From assembly GCA_027034975.1 (NCBI GenBank), contig JALVWQ010000038.1:1-64000 (forward strand): 64,000 nucleotides of DNA, given 5' to 3'. Positions 17,846 to 25,904 of the stretch are shown in pieces; positions within the stretch are counted from its first letter, which is position 1; every line of letters begins with the position of its first letter. The notes below the pieces were generated by a model that did no database searches, had not been told where the DNA came from, and saw only the letters and a program-made list of their open reading frames with translations. This DNA is from Campylobacteraceae bacterium (GTDB lineage Bacteria > Campylobacterota > Campylobacteria > Campylobacterales > Sulfurovaceae). A program made the position numbers and the translations under genes.

Positions 17846-18068
17846 CTATCCCAGCTTTTTTAAAAACCTCTTCTAGGGAGACAACGGTTGTTTTTCCACT
17901 TTTTAAGTTATCGATTCTTTTATCTGCAATCATTTCATCTAGTTTATCAAAGTATGAGCTTATCGACTCCTCAATAAGGCGAGTTCTCGTTTTGTCGAGC
18001 TCTTTTGCATATTCATCAAGAGATTGGATTATATCTTTTTCTAATCTAATATTTATAGCCTGTTTCAT
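17838..18068 (-). CDS. Antitoxin, ribbon-helix-helix/RelB-like
   Basis: A 76-residue protein. The N-terminus KQAINIRLEKDIIQSLDEYAK followed by TRTRLIEESIS is a ribbon-helix-helix DNA-binding domain. The C-terminal part (SGKTTVVSLEEVFKKAGIDV) would wrap the toxin. An ATG at 18125 would give 19 extra residues, but the ATG at 18068 with AAGG six bases upstream, beginning directly with the RHH strand, is the better start. It probably represses its own promoter through the TGTATATACA palindrome just upstream. Confidence 0.85.
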   Translation of the reverse strand: MKQAINIRLEKDIIQSLDEYAKELDKTRTRLIEESISSYFDKLDEMIADKRIDNLKSGKTTVVSLEEVFKKAGIDV

Positions 18069-18086
18069 AAAAAACCTTTTGGTAAA

Positions 18087-18096
18087 TGTATATACA
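18087..18096. promoter_or_regulatory. Candidate antitoxin operator (palindrome)
   Basis: TGTATATACA, a perfect 10-base palindrome, lies 19 bases upstream of the antitoxin start and overlaps the likely promoter. Ribbon-helix-helix antitoxins commonly autoregulate through such sites. The nearby repeat of AATTGTAG (two copies, 18096-18115 area) could be a second half-site. Confidence 0.45.
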
Positions 18097-18169
18097 ATTG
18101 TAGTGCAAATTGTAGAATTTGTCAAGTCTGTTTTAATGACTTTTATATCTTATTACGGTACCATTTCGA

Positions 18170-19045
18170 ATGACTTTAAAAACACCAACACTCAAAGACT
18201 ATTTTAATCTCTTTGCACTCTCGGCTATTTGGGGCACTGCTTTTATTGGTATAGAGATTGCAATAAGAGAACTCGATGTTTTTCAGGTAACTTTTGGAAG
18301 GGTACTTATTGCGTTTCTCTTTTTGCTCCCGATTATTTTGTATAAAAAGTTGCCATTGCCAAAGGGGAGAAAAAACTGGATATGGCTGAGCCTTTCGGCT
18401 CTTTTAAATACGGCTGTGCCATTTTCGCTTATAAATGCTGGGCAAGAGTATATAAGCTCTGGTATGTCAGCCCTTATGATTGGCTTTGGACCTTTTTTGA
18501 CCCTACTGCTAGCACACTACTTTACACACGATGAGAAGGTCTCGAAATATAAAGTATATTCGGTAGTTCTTGGCTTTATTGGGTTGGTGCTTCTTTTAGG
18601 CGATAACTTTTTAGCCTCTAATATAAACGAACTTAAGGGGCAAATTTTAGTACTTATCGCCTCTTTGAGCTATGCACTCTCAAGCCTATTTGTAAGAAAA
18701 GTAGAAGATGTCCCATATTTAATGCTCTCATTTGCTATGTTTGGCGTTTCAGCTTTGGTTTTGACTCCCTTAGTTGTGTACTTCTATAGGGGTTATAATT
18801 TAGAGATCAATCAATCGACACTAGCAATTTTATATTTGGGTATTTTGCCAACTGCAATCGCCTCTATCTATAGAGTAAAGATGGTGCAAGAGGTTGGCGT
18901 ACAGTTTATGTCGCAGGTTGCATACCTAATACCAATATTTGCACTTATCTGGGCTTGGTTAGTTTTAGACGAGATACCGAAAGCGATCACTTTAGTCGCT
19001 TTAGTTCTTGTCCTCTTTGGGCTCTATATTCATAATAAGGAGTAG
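18170..19045 (+). CDS. DMT-superfamily transporter (EamA)
   Basis: A 291-residue inner-membrane protein with about ten hydrophobic segments in two EamA repeats (~8-140 and 150-290). The family start FALSAIWGTAFIGIEIAIREL and the conserved ALLNTAVPFSLINAGQEYISSG are clear. EamA proteins export amino acids or other small metabolites, but the substrate cannot be predicted. It lies between the toxin-antitoxin pair (divergent) and a broken gene (convergent), so it appears monocistronic. Confidence 0.9.
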   Translation: MTLKTPTLKDYFNLFALSAIWGTAFIGIEIAIRELDVFQVTFGRVLIAFLFLLPIILYKKLPLPKGRKNWIWLSLSALLNTAVPFSLINAGQEYISSGMSALMIGFGPFLTLLLAHYFTHDEKVSKYKVYSVVLGFIGLVLLLGDNFLASNINELKGQILVLIASLSYALSSLFVRKVEDVPYLMLSFAMFGVSALVLTPLVVYFYRGYNLEINQSTLAILYLGILPTAIASIYRVKMVQEVGVQFMSQVAYLIPIFALIWAWLVLDEIPKAITLVALVLVLFGLYIHNKE

Positions 19046-19061
19046 TGTTGCATTATAGAAT

Positions 19062-19088
19062 GTTAACATCATTTAACATTCTGCTAAC
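19062..19088. promoter_or_regulatory. Triple GTTAAC-type direct repeat, 10/11-base spacing
   Basis: GTTAAC at 19062, TTTAAC at 19072 and GCTAAC at 19083 form three direct repeats with spacings of 10 and 11 bases. The same arrangement, with the same spacings, is seen at 42336-42361. Helically phased repeats of this kind are the usual binding pattern of OmpR/PhoB-family response regulators. Here it lies between two convergent genes, so no target promoter is obvious. The regulator is unknown. Confidence 0.3.
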
Positions 19089-19120
19089 TTTTCTCCTCAA
19101 TGTGAAATCATATTAACATT

Positions 19121-19719
19121 TTAGTTGTTAATTTTATTTATTTCTCTCAACTGTCGATTGTGGAGTTTCAAGAGTAGAAGCAGAGAGCTTATAGCCCCAA
19201 GTAGGGCTAGTGCTATGTCTGATTGGGTGTCCCAGATGTAGCCTTGTGTTCCTAGGAATGCTTCGGTATCTTCTCCTACGGCTAGGGCGACCCACCACTC
19301 TACTAATTCGTAGAATGCACTAAATGCTAGGCATATAGAGATGATAATAAAGTTTCGCCAGATATCCCCATTGACTACATTTTGCGTATAAGTATCTCTC
19401 TTGCAAGGAGTGCTGGTGCAAAGCCTTGAAAAAAGTGTCCAATTTTGTCGAAGTTGTTTCTTGTGGCACCAAATAAGCCATCGAAAAAGGGGACTTCGGC
19501 ATAGGTGTAGTGTCCGCCTACCATAAGTACAAAAGAGTGTAACAATATAAAGAAGTAGAGTAGTGGTGTAAGAGGAAAAGAATTATAAGTAGCCGCCATT
19601 ATTGATATACCAATAAGAGCTGGCACAACTTCGAGAAACCAAGAAAATTGATCTTTTGGGTCTATGCCAGATCAGACTAAAACAGTAAAAAAGAGAATAA
19701 TCCAGAGATATTTAGCGAT
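19121..19719 (-). pseudogene. Broken DUF2238 (YjdF-type) membrane protein gene
   Basis: Reading the minus strand gives a recognisable DUF2238 inner-membrane protein in pieces: KYLWIILFFTVLV, then an in-frame TGA (19672-19674) where Trp is expected, then DPKDQFSWFLEVVPALIG. The HYTYAEVPFFDGLFGATRN...DKIGHFFQGFAPALL block follows. A one-base deletion in an A-run near 19380 shifts the frame, after which the conserved end continues as FSAFYELVEWWVALAVGED...FLGTQGYIWDTQSD. Two independent lesions, and no clear start codon, argue for a true pseudogene rather than a sequencing error. The function of YjdF-type proteins is unknown. Confidence 0.85.
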
Positions 19720-19831
19720 TTTCTATCCTTTTGTAAATATTGAGAAATAGTAAATATTAAGAAAATTATAGCGATAATAGTAGATATCTAAACAAATGAG
19801 TTGATTGTGTTGAAATGGATTGATTAAAAAG

Positions 19832-19906
<75 letters not shown>

Positions 19907-19995
19907 ATTGATTAGTTGTTTTTTGAAGTGGTGGAATTATAGTAAAAAAATTTTTTAAAGTCAAGGGTTTTTGCTGAAAAAGTAAAAATTTTTTG

Positions 19996-20001
19996 TATAA
20001 T
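19996..20001 (+). promoter_or_regulatory. Candidate -10 box of ribD
   Basis: TATAAT preceded by a T-rich run and TTTTTTG, 24 bases before the GTG start of ribD. Motif match only. Confidence 0.45.
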
Positions 20002-20024
20002 TTAGAAAAACTAAAGAGATAAAA

Positions 20025-21020
20025 GTGGAAATCGATTATTTACAATTAGCCATAGAAGAAGCCTACAAATACCAACTACTTACATACCCCAATCCGGCAG
20101 TGGGGGCTGTTGTGGTAAAAGATGGGGCAGTTGTGGCTATCGAGGCACACCAAAGAGCTGGCACATCGCACGCTGAGGTTTTGGCACTCTTAAGTGCTTA
20201 CGAGAGCATAAGTGGTAAAACGGTATCGTTTGATAGATTCAATGCTTCGTTGGTTCATGAGTTTCTATTAAGCTTAGAGGCTGGCTTTTTTAGCGATTGT
20301 ACTATTTATGTTACCCTAGAGCCCTGCTCGCATATTGGCAAGACCCCTTCGTGTGCCACTTTAATAGAGCGTTTGGGGTTAAAAAAGGTGGTTATTGGTA
20401 TATTAGATCCAATCGAGAGACATGGCGGTGGAGCAAAGCGTTTAGAGCGTGCCGGTATTGAGGTGGAGATTGTAGAATCAAAAGCTGCAAAAGATTTGAT
20501 TGAACCATTTTTAATTTGGCAAAATCGTGCATTTGTTGTTTTTAAATTGGCACAGTCGCTTAATGGGCAAATTAGTGGTGGCTATATTAGTTCGCAAGAG
20601 TCTCTAGAGTTGGTGCATAAAATTCGAGCTGTGGCTACAAAACTCCTTATTGGTGGGAGTACTGTGCGTATCGATAGACCGCGACTCGATTGTCGATTTA
20701 CAGGCGATAGAGCAGCGGATATTTATATCTATTCAAAAGAGAGTGCGTTTGATAGTGATATTCCACTCTTTAGTGTGCCAAATAGAGATGTAGAGATAGG
20801 CAGCAGTTTAGAGTTTTTAGAGAAGCCTGGGCTTGTACTTGTGGAAGGTGGCGAGGGGCTCTTGCAGGCACTGAAGAGTCGTTTTGATTGGCTGCTCCTT
20901 TTCGTTGCTCCAAAAATGCTTGCTGGAGAGTTAAATTATAGTGTGCAATCTGAGCTAGAGTTTTTACATATCGATAAAAATAGCCGCGATTTGATTATTT
21001 GGAGTAGGTTTATAAGCTAA
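20025..21020 (+). CDS. ribD: Riboflavin biosynthesis deaminase/reductase RibD
   Basis: Bifunctional enzyme that deaminates and then reduces the pyrimidine intermediate made by GTP cyclohydrolase II (ribA at 56 kb). Its 331 residues start at GTG. The zinc deaminase domain has NPAVGAVVVKDG, HAEV (~49-52) and EPCSHIGKTPSC (~99-110). The C-terminal reductase domain (~165-331) has FKLAQSLNGQISG, a GGSTVRIDRPRLDCR block and VEGGEGLLQAL. The other riboflavin genes are not adjacent. Confidence 0.95.
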   Translation: MEIDYLQLAIEEAYKYQLLTYPNPAVGAVVVKDGAVVAIEAHQRAGTSHAEVLALLSAYESISGKTVSFDRFNASLVHEFLLSLEAGFFSDCTIYVTLEPCSHIGKTPSCATLIERLGLKKVVIGILDPIERHGGGAKRLERAGIEVEIVESKAAKDLIEPFLIWQNRAFVVFKLAQSLNGQISGGYISSQESLELVHKIRAVATKLLIGGSTVRIDRPRLDCRFTGDRAADIYIYSKESAFDSDIPLFSVPNRDVEIGSSLEFLEKPGLVLVEGGEGLLQALKSRFDWLLLFVAPKMLAGELNYSVQSELEFLHIDKNSRDLIIWSRFIS

Positions 21021-21026
21021 GTGCTT

Positions 21027-21032
21027 TATAAT
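21027..21032 (+). promoter_or_regulatory. Candidate -10 box of ubiE/menG
   Basis: TATAAT seven bases after the ribD stop and 28 bases before the favoured TTG start of the methyltransferase gene, which suggests separate expression. Motif match only. Confidence 0.4.
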
Positions 21033-21060
21033 AACGGTTAGACTTTTATTGGAGCAAATT

Positions 21061-21783
21061 TTGGATAAGAAGCAGAAGCAACAAGAGATTGTAAATATGT
21101 TCGATAATATCGCATCGACATACGATTTGGCAAACCGTGTTCTCTCGATGGGAATTGACATTAAGTGGCGTAGACGTGCATGCGAGAAGGCGTATGAGAT
21201 TTTGAATAAAAAAGAGCTAGAGCAAATAACTGATGTTGCGTGCGGTACAGGTGACCTACTGCTCTTTTGGAGAGAGTATGCCGATAAACTTGGAATTAAG
21301 GTAGCAAAGTATGTTGGTGTTGACCCCTCTGTTGGAATGTTAGAGGTTGCAAAGAAAAAGGTAGATTTTGCCGAATTTCTCGAAGGGAAAGCACAAGAGC
21401 TGCCAATAGAAGATGCATCTACAGAGCTGATCTCTATAAGTTACGGTATTCGTAATGTTGTTGATAGAGTCGAAGCTCTGCAAGAGTTTTATAGAGCACT
21501 AAAGCCTGGAGGATTAGTAGTAATTTTAGAGTTTACAAAGCAAGATAGAAGTAGCTTGGTTGATAAGTTTGTCGATTTTGGGATGAAGAAGGTACTTCCA
21601 AGAGTTGGTGGATTGATTTCGAAAAACTATGCAGCCTATAAGTACCTACCAGACTCTATAGAGGGCTTCTTAACTACCGAGATGCTCGCAGATGAACTAA
21701 AGAGTGTTGGCTTTACGATGGAGCATACACAGTCGTTTACATTAGGGATCTCTACACTTCTTATTGCACAAAAACCTTTATGA
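21061..21783 (+). CDS. ubiE: Demethylmenaquinone methyltransferase UbiE/MenG
   Basis: SAM-dependent C-methyltransferase for the last step of menaquinone synthesis, the quinone used with nitrate reductase in these bacteria. About 240 residues. The family start IVNMFDNIASTYDLANRVLSMGID leads to the SAM motif DVACGTGDLL (~58-67), then the conserved YGIRNVVD and EFTKQD. TTG at 21061, with GGAG six bases upstream, is preferred over the TTG at 21049, which lacks a ribosome binding site. It ends in an ATGA overlap with xseA. Confidence 0.93.
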   Translation: MDKKQKQQEIVNMFDNIASTYDLANRVLSMGIDIKWRRRACEKAYEILNKKELEQITDVACGTGDLLLFWREYADKLGIKVAKYVGVDPSVGMLEVAKKKVDFAEFLEGKAQELPIEDASTELISISYGIRNVVDRVEALQEFYRALKPGGLVVILEFTKQDRSSLVDKFVDFGMKKVLPRVGGLISKNYAAYKYLPDSIEGFLTTEMLADELKSVGFTMEHTQSFTLGISTLLIAQKPL

Positions 21784-23009
21784 TAAGTGTTAGCGAATTA
21801 AACGAACAGATCAAGGCTCTCTTAGAGACTTCGTTTATGCATATTGTGGTAGAGGGTGAGGTGAGCTCTGCGACATACCACAGTAGTGGACATCTCTACT
21901 TTAGTATTAAAGATGATAAAAGTACTATTAAGTGTGTAATGTGGCGAGGCAACCTTAAAAAGCTAAAGTTTAGGGTAGAAAAGGGCGAACATATTGTAAT
22001 AGATGGCTCTATTGGTGTCTATACGCCCAGGGGTGAGTACCAATTTATCGCGAGTAATATCGAGCCCTATGGGAAAGGGAACTTAGCTCTAGCGTTCGAG
22101 CAGTTAAAGAAGCAGCTCGAAGCAAAAGGGTACTTTAAGAGCGAAATTAAAAAGCCGTTGCCAAAGTTTCCAAAAAAGATAGCAGTCGTTACTGCTTTAA
22201 ATGCGGCAGCTTTGCAAGATATTCTAAAGGTTGCTAAAAAGCGGTGGCAGCTTTGCGAAATAGTAGTAATCGATACACTCGTACAGGGCGATCTTGCAGC
22301 CCCTCAGATTGCAAAAGCGATAAACTATGCCGATAGTTTAAATGCAGATGTTATTTTAGTAACAAGAGGTGGTGGTTCGCAAGAAGATCTATGGGCATTT
22401 AACGAAGAGGTAGTTGCCGATGCAATTTTTAATGCCAAGACACCGGTAGTGAGTGCCGTAGGGCACGAAGTAGACTTTTTAATAAGCGACTTTGTAGCAG
22501 ATGTGAGAGCTCCAACACCAAGTGCAGCAATGGAGACCATTTTACCAGATAGCAACGAGTACCTCTATACTCTTGATGATATGCAAGAGCGGCTCACTGG
22601 TCTGATTGAGCAAAAATTAAACCACGCAAACCAAGAGCTAAGGTATCTGCAACAAAGAGTACTCACCCTAGCACCCAAAGAGCGTTTAGAGTTCTATTTA
22701 CGCGAATTTTCCAGCGTACAAAAGAGCCTAGAGGATATAATAAAACAAAAACTCCAACTTCACCAAAGTACGCTAGAGCCTCTAAGATTACGGTTTGAAA
22801 ACAATATCTCGCTCATCCTACGCAAAAAAGAGGCAAACCTAAAGCTCCTCCAAGACCAACTAGAGCTTAACAATCCAAAAAAGCGAATAAAAGAGGGCTT
22901 CGCAGAGGTTACCAAAGATGGCAAACGAATAAATATATGCCAAGTAAATAGCGGCGATAAACTAAAACTTACAAACGAAAAGTGCAGCGTTGGGGTTGTG
23001 GTGGATTAG
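21780..23009 (+). CDS. xseA: Exodeoxyribonuclease VII large subunit
   Basis: Large subunit of ExoVII, a single-strand DNA exonuclease of repair. 409 residues. The N-terminal OB fold (VEGEVSSATYHSSGHLYFSIKDD, VMWRGN) precedes the catalytic domain with PKKIAVVTALNAAALQDIL, LVTRGGGSQEDLWAFNEE and SAVGHEVDFLISDFVADVRAPTPSAA-type segments. A coiled-coil region follows (~260-370). It overlaps ubiE by four bases and meets the convergent toxin gene tail to tail. The small subunit xseB is not seen. Confidence 0.95.
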   Translation: MISVSELNEQIKALLETSFMHIVVEGEVSSATYHSSGHLYFSIKDDKSTIKCVMWRGNLKKLKFRVEKGEHIVIDGSIGVYTPRGEYQFIASNIEPYGKGNLALAFEQLKKQLEAKGYFKSEIKKPLPKFPKKIAVVTALNAAALQDILKVAKKRWQLCEIVVIDTLVQGDLAAPQIAKAINYADSLNADVILVTRGGGSQEDLWAFNEEVVADAIFNAKTPVVSAVGHEVDFLISDFVADVRAPTPSAAMETILPDSNEYLYTLDDMQERLTGLIEQKLNHANQELRYLQQRVLTLAPKERLEFYLREFSSVQKSLEDIIKQKLQLHQSTLEPLRLRFENNISLILRKKEANLKLLQDQLELNNPKKRIKEGFAEVTKDGKRINICQVNSGDKLKLTNEKCSVGVVVD

Positions 23010-23302
23010 TTATATATCTCATGTCCACCAATATTGACAAAAATGATCTTATTATCTTTTATGATAAAATCAATAACTATACGATAGCTCATATTTAAAG
23101 AGATAGAGTAGTACTCTTTTAAATTTCCTTGCAGTTTATGAAGTCGTAAAGCAGGGTAATTTGGATTTGCTCTTAAAATATGCAAAACCTTTCTATATTT
23201 TTCTAGTAGTTCAGGGTGCTTTTTAAAAAATTTCTTCTCTTTCTTCTTGTAACTCTCATCAAAAATTAGCTCGTACACTCTATTATACCTTAAGTTGCTC
23301 AA
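23006..23302 (-). CDS. Type II toxin, YafQ/RelE family
   Basis: A basic mRNA-interferase-like protein. The pattern YELIFDESYKKKEKKFFKKHPELLEKYRKVL is followed by LRLHKLQGNLKEYYSISLNMSYRIVIDF and the terminal IIFVNIGGHEIY, as in YafQ-type RelE toxins, including the HKL and SYRI core and the C-terminal His. The longest reading starts at 23302 (98 residues). A GTG at 23278 begins MYELIFDES, has AAGG about ten bases upstream and matches family N-termini better. It overlaps the antitoxin gene and meets xseA at the stop codons. Confidence 0.85.
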   Translation of the reverse strand: MSNLRYNRVYELIFDESYKKKEKKFFKKHPELLEKYRKVLHILRANPNYPALRLHKLQGNLKEYYSISLNMSYRIVIDFIIKDNKIIFVNIGGHEIYN

Positions 23303-23540
23303 TATGCTTATCTATATCATCTGCAGTTTTTATAGATTCAAAATTGCCTTCTTCTATATTTTTCATAACTTCTAAATAAGCCATATCTAACTCTAAAGAT
23401 TTTAGTTTGTCATATTTTTCTATAGGGATAACAACATATTTTGGTTTGCCATTGTATGCTATTACTCCTTCCTCATTTGTGGCTAAAGCTTCATCTATAA
23501 CCTTTAATCCTCTTTTTCTTAAATCTATTGCATTAATCAT
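23283..23540 (-). CDS. Antitoxin, Phd/YefM-like
   Basis: An 85-residue acidic protein with a Phd/YefM-like N-terminal domain: NAIDLRKRGLKVIDEAL followed by GVIAYNGKPKYVVIPIEKYDKL. A flexible acidic C-terminus (EGNFESIKTADDIDKHIEQLKV) is expected to wrap the toxin. It precedes the toxin and overlaps it by 20 bases or abuts it, depending on the toxin start. The palindrome at 23559-23574 is a candidate autoregulatory operator. Confidence 0.82.
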   Translation of the reverse strand: MINAIDLRKRGLKVIDEALATNEEGVIAYNGKPKYVVIPIEKYDKLKSLELDMAYLEVMKNIEEGNFESIKTADDIDKHIEQLKV

Positions 23541-23558
23541 ATGTAACCTTTAGTGTAT

Positions 23559-23574
23559 ATTAAAATGTTTTAAT
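23559..23574. promoter_or_regulatory. Candidate antitoxin operator (inverted repeat)
   Basis: ATTAAAA and TTTTAAT separated by two bases form a perfect 7+7 inverted repeat 19 bases upstream of the antitoxin start, where Phd/YefM-type autorepressors normally bind. A/T-rich palindromes also arise by chance in this genome. Confidence 0.4.
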
Positions 23575-23840
23575 AAGAGTAACATAATTAAATGTATTTG
23601 TCAAGCAGTATTACATAATAGTCAAGGTATAGAGTGCTTGAGAAAAATTGTTTTACTAAGTTTTGTCTGTACTCCAGGAGAGTTTTTGCAAAAAGTTACT
23701 AAATGATTTGTGAAATAGGTCTATTTTCTAAAAAATATAGATACATAACTCTTCAAATATCTTCTCTTGGTAACAATTTACCAACTCTTCAAACACTTTT
23801 AGATAGAATATCAGGTTAAAGAATCAAGGAGTTTTATTAT
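23575..23840. other. Gene-poor stretch between antitoxin and ilvE
   Basis: About 270 bases with no convincing gene. A 38-codon reading frame (ATG 23703, stop 23817-23819) exists but has no ribosome binding site and resembles nothing I know. The repeat aactcttcaaa occurs twice (about 23740 and 23780). The ribosome binding site of ilvE (AAGGAG) is at the right end. Confidence 0.4.
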
Positions 23841-24755
23841 ATGAATGAAGCGAAATATATATGGATTGATGGTGAGTTAAAACCTTGGGGGGATGCTAAG
23901 GTTCATATTTTGACGCATACTTTGCATTATGGGAATGCTGTTTTTGAGGGTACGAGAGCGTATCAAACAGAGAAAGGTTTGGCTATTTTTAGGCTAGAAG
24001 ATCATGTAAAGCGACTCTATAACTCGGCTAAGATTGTTGCTATTACTCCAAATAGAGAGTACCAAGAGGTTTATGATGCTCATATTGAGCTTTTAAAAGT
24101 TAACGATTTTAAAGAGAATGTTTATATTAGACCGCTTATCTATTTAGGGTACGGTGTGATGGGGATTTACCATAAGGCTGCTCCTGTAAATACGGCTATT
24201 GCTGCTTGGGAGTGGGGCGCATATTTAGGTGATGAAGGTTTAGAGAATGGTATTAAGTGTTGTACCTCTTCGATTACTAGAAACCCTAACCGCTCTACTT
24301 TTGGCAAGGCTAAAGCGGCTGCGAACTATTTAAATAGTCAAATGGCTAAGTTTGAGGCTGTAGAGAATGGATTTGACGAAGCATTAATGCTTGATGAAAA
24401 CGGCTTTATGGCAGAGGGTACTGGTGAGTGTATCTTTTTAGTAAGAGATGGCAAGCTTGTTAGCCCTCCGAATGATAATTCGCTAGAGTCTATTACTCAG
24501 GCTACTGTTTTAGAGTTAGCAAAAGATATGGGTATTGAGATAGAGAGAAGAAACATTACAAGAGATGAGATCTATATTGCAGATGAGCTATTCTTAACAG
24601 GAACAGCGGCTGAGGTTACGCCTGTAAATTCGCTTGATCATCGTGTAATTGGGAATGGCAAAAGAGGAGAGATGACAAAAAAACTCCAAGAGGCGTACTT
24701 TGATGTAGTTTATGGGAGAAACCCGAACTACGAGCACTATTTAACATATATATAA
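23841..24755 (+). CDS. ilvE: Branched-chain amino acid aminotransferase
   Basis: PLP enzyme of fold type IV that makes Val, Leu and Ile from their keto acids. 304 residues. Family features: HYGNAVFEGTRAY near the N-terminus, IRPLIYLGYG, the PLP-lysine segment FGKAKAAANYLNSQMAK (~153-169), EALMLDENGFMAEGTGECIF, and the phosphate-binding ELFLTGTAAEVTPV. ATG at 23841 follows AAGGAG. It is 15 bases upstream of the SPFH gene, so the two are probably co-transcribed. Confidence 0.96.
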   Translation: MNEAKYIWIDGELKPWGDAKVHILTHTLHYGNAVFEGTRAYQTEKGLAIFRLEDHVKRLYNSAKIVAITPNREYQEVYDAHIELLKVNDFKENVYIRPLIYLGYGVMGIYHKAAPVNTAIAAWEWGAYLGDEGLENGIKCCTSSITRNPNRSTFGKAKAAANYLNSQMAKFEAVENGFDEALMLDENGFMAEGTGECIFLVRDGKLVSPPNDNSLESITQATVLELAKDMGIEIERRNITRDEIYIADELFLTGTAAEVTPVNSLDHRVIGNGKRGEMTKKLQEAYFDVVYGRNPNYEHYLTYI

Positions 24756-24770
24756 ATTTAAGGAGGCATT

Positions 24771-25868
24771 ATGCCAGCAGATATGAATGATTATTTTAAG
24801 AAGAGGAAGCCAAGTAACGAGCCTCCAAAAGAGAGTGGAAACAGAGGTGGAGGTGGGTTTGAGCCACCTTTTAATGCAGGAAATTTTGGCGGTAAGGGGT
24901 TTAGTTCGCTTGTAGTGATTGCTGCAATTGTGATTGGACTCTTTTTGTTGAAACCATTTACAATTATTAACTCTGGAGAGGTGGGGATAAAGGTAAGAAC
25001 TGGTAAATTCCAAGAGCAACCATTAGGTCCAGGTTTACACTTTTATATTCCTATTTTTGAGAAGATTATTCCTGTGAATGTTCGAGTAAAGATGATTACT
25101 TATAGCAATAGCCATAAGCAGGTTTTAGCTGATGGCTCTTTACGCTATGAGGGAGGATTAAGAAGAAATCCAGCGATTCGTGTTATGGATAGTAGAGGAC
25201 TCTATGTCGATATAGATTTAGCAGTTCAGTACCATCTACGGCCAGAGAGTGCTCCAAAGACAATTGCAAATTGGGGAACTGCTTGGGAGGATAAGATTAT
25301 CAATACGAAAGTAAGAGAGATTGTAAGAGATGTCATAGGAAAGTATCCAGCAGAACTCTTACCACAAAAGAGACAAGAGATAGCAAAAGAGATTCAAGAG
25401 AATCTACGAAAAAGGGTTGAAGCGATTCCTGGAACTCCAGTCGTCTTAGACTCTGTGGAGCTTAGAAATATTCAGTTGCCTACAAAGATTCAAGAGAAGA
25501 TAGAGGAGTTACAAGCAGAGAAGCAAAATGTCATGATTGCTGAGCAGCAAAAAGAGCGTGCAAAAAGAGAAGCAGAGAGAAAAGCAGAGATTGCTCGTGG
25601 TGAAGCTGAGAAGAAGCGAATTGAGGCTCAAGGGCATGCAGATAAGATTACAATTGAAGCAAATGCCCAAGCAAAGGCAAATAGGCTAATCTCCGACTCA
25701 TTAACTGATAGATTATTACAACTAAAACAGATTGAGACACAAAATAGATTTAATGAGGCTCTAAAAGTTAACAAAGATGCGAAAATCTTTTTAACTCCTG
25801 GAGGAGCAGTACCAAATATCTGGATAGATTCAAAAGATAAACAAAAAACTTCTACACTAAGTAACTAA
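24771..25868 (+). CDS. SPFH/prohibitin-family membrane protein (HflK-like)
   Basis: A 365-residue protein. A Gly/Pro-rich cytoplasmic N-terminus (~1-45) is followed by one membrane segment (LVVIAAIVIGLFLL, ~46-60). A Band 7/SPFH domain comes next (EVGIKVRTGKF...LGPGLHFYIPIFEKIIPVNVR), then a long charged coiled coil (~225-300) rich in Ala, Glu and Lys. Prohibitin-like proteins build ring scaffolds, and HflK forms complexes with FtsH, whose gene is at the end of this window but not adjacent. No HflC partner is next to it, so a prohibitin-type homomeric role is likely. The ribosome binding site is AAGGAGG. Confidence 0.88.
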   Translation: MPADMNDYFKKRKPSNEPPKESGNRGGGGFEPPFNAGNFGGKGFSSLVVIAAIVIGLFLLKPFTIINSGEVGIKVRTGKFQEQPLGPGLHFYIPIFEKIIPVNVRVKMITYSNSHKQVLADGSLRYEGGLRRNPAIRVMDSRGLYVDIDLAVQYHLRPESAPKTIANWGTAWEDKIINTKVREIVRDVIGKYPAELLPQKRQEIAKEIQENLRKRVEAIPGTPVVLDSVELRNIQLPTKIQEKIEELQAEKQNVMIAEQQKERAKREAERKAEIARGEAEKKRIEAQGHADKITIEANAQAKANRLISDSLTDRLLQLKQIETQNRFNEALKVNKDAKIFLTPGGAVPNIWIDSKDKQKTSTLSN

Positions 25869-25870
25869 GT

Positions 25871-25886
25871 CGCTACATTTGTAGCG
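25871..25886 (+). terminator. Small hairpin between SPFH gene and hisIE
   Basis: CGCTAC and GTAGCG pair around an ATTT loop, followed by GCAAATTTT. The stem is short and the T-tract poor, so it may be a weak terminator or a spacer hairpin just upstream of hisIE. Confidence 0.3.
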
Positions 25887-25904
25887 GCAAATTTTGGAGC
25901 TAAG

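Noticed and set aside
17830..18207. A 125-codon plus-strand open frame over the first toxin-antitoxin pair
   Set aside because: Antisense to two well-supported genes and Ser-rich without homology.
23703..23819. A 38-codon reading frame upstream of ilvE
   Set aside because: No ribosome binding site, no recognisable homology and A/T-rich context; most likely chance.
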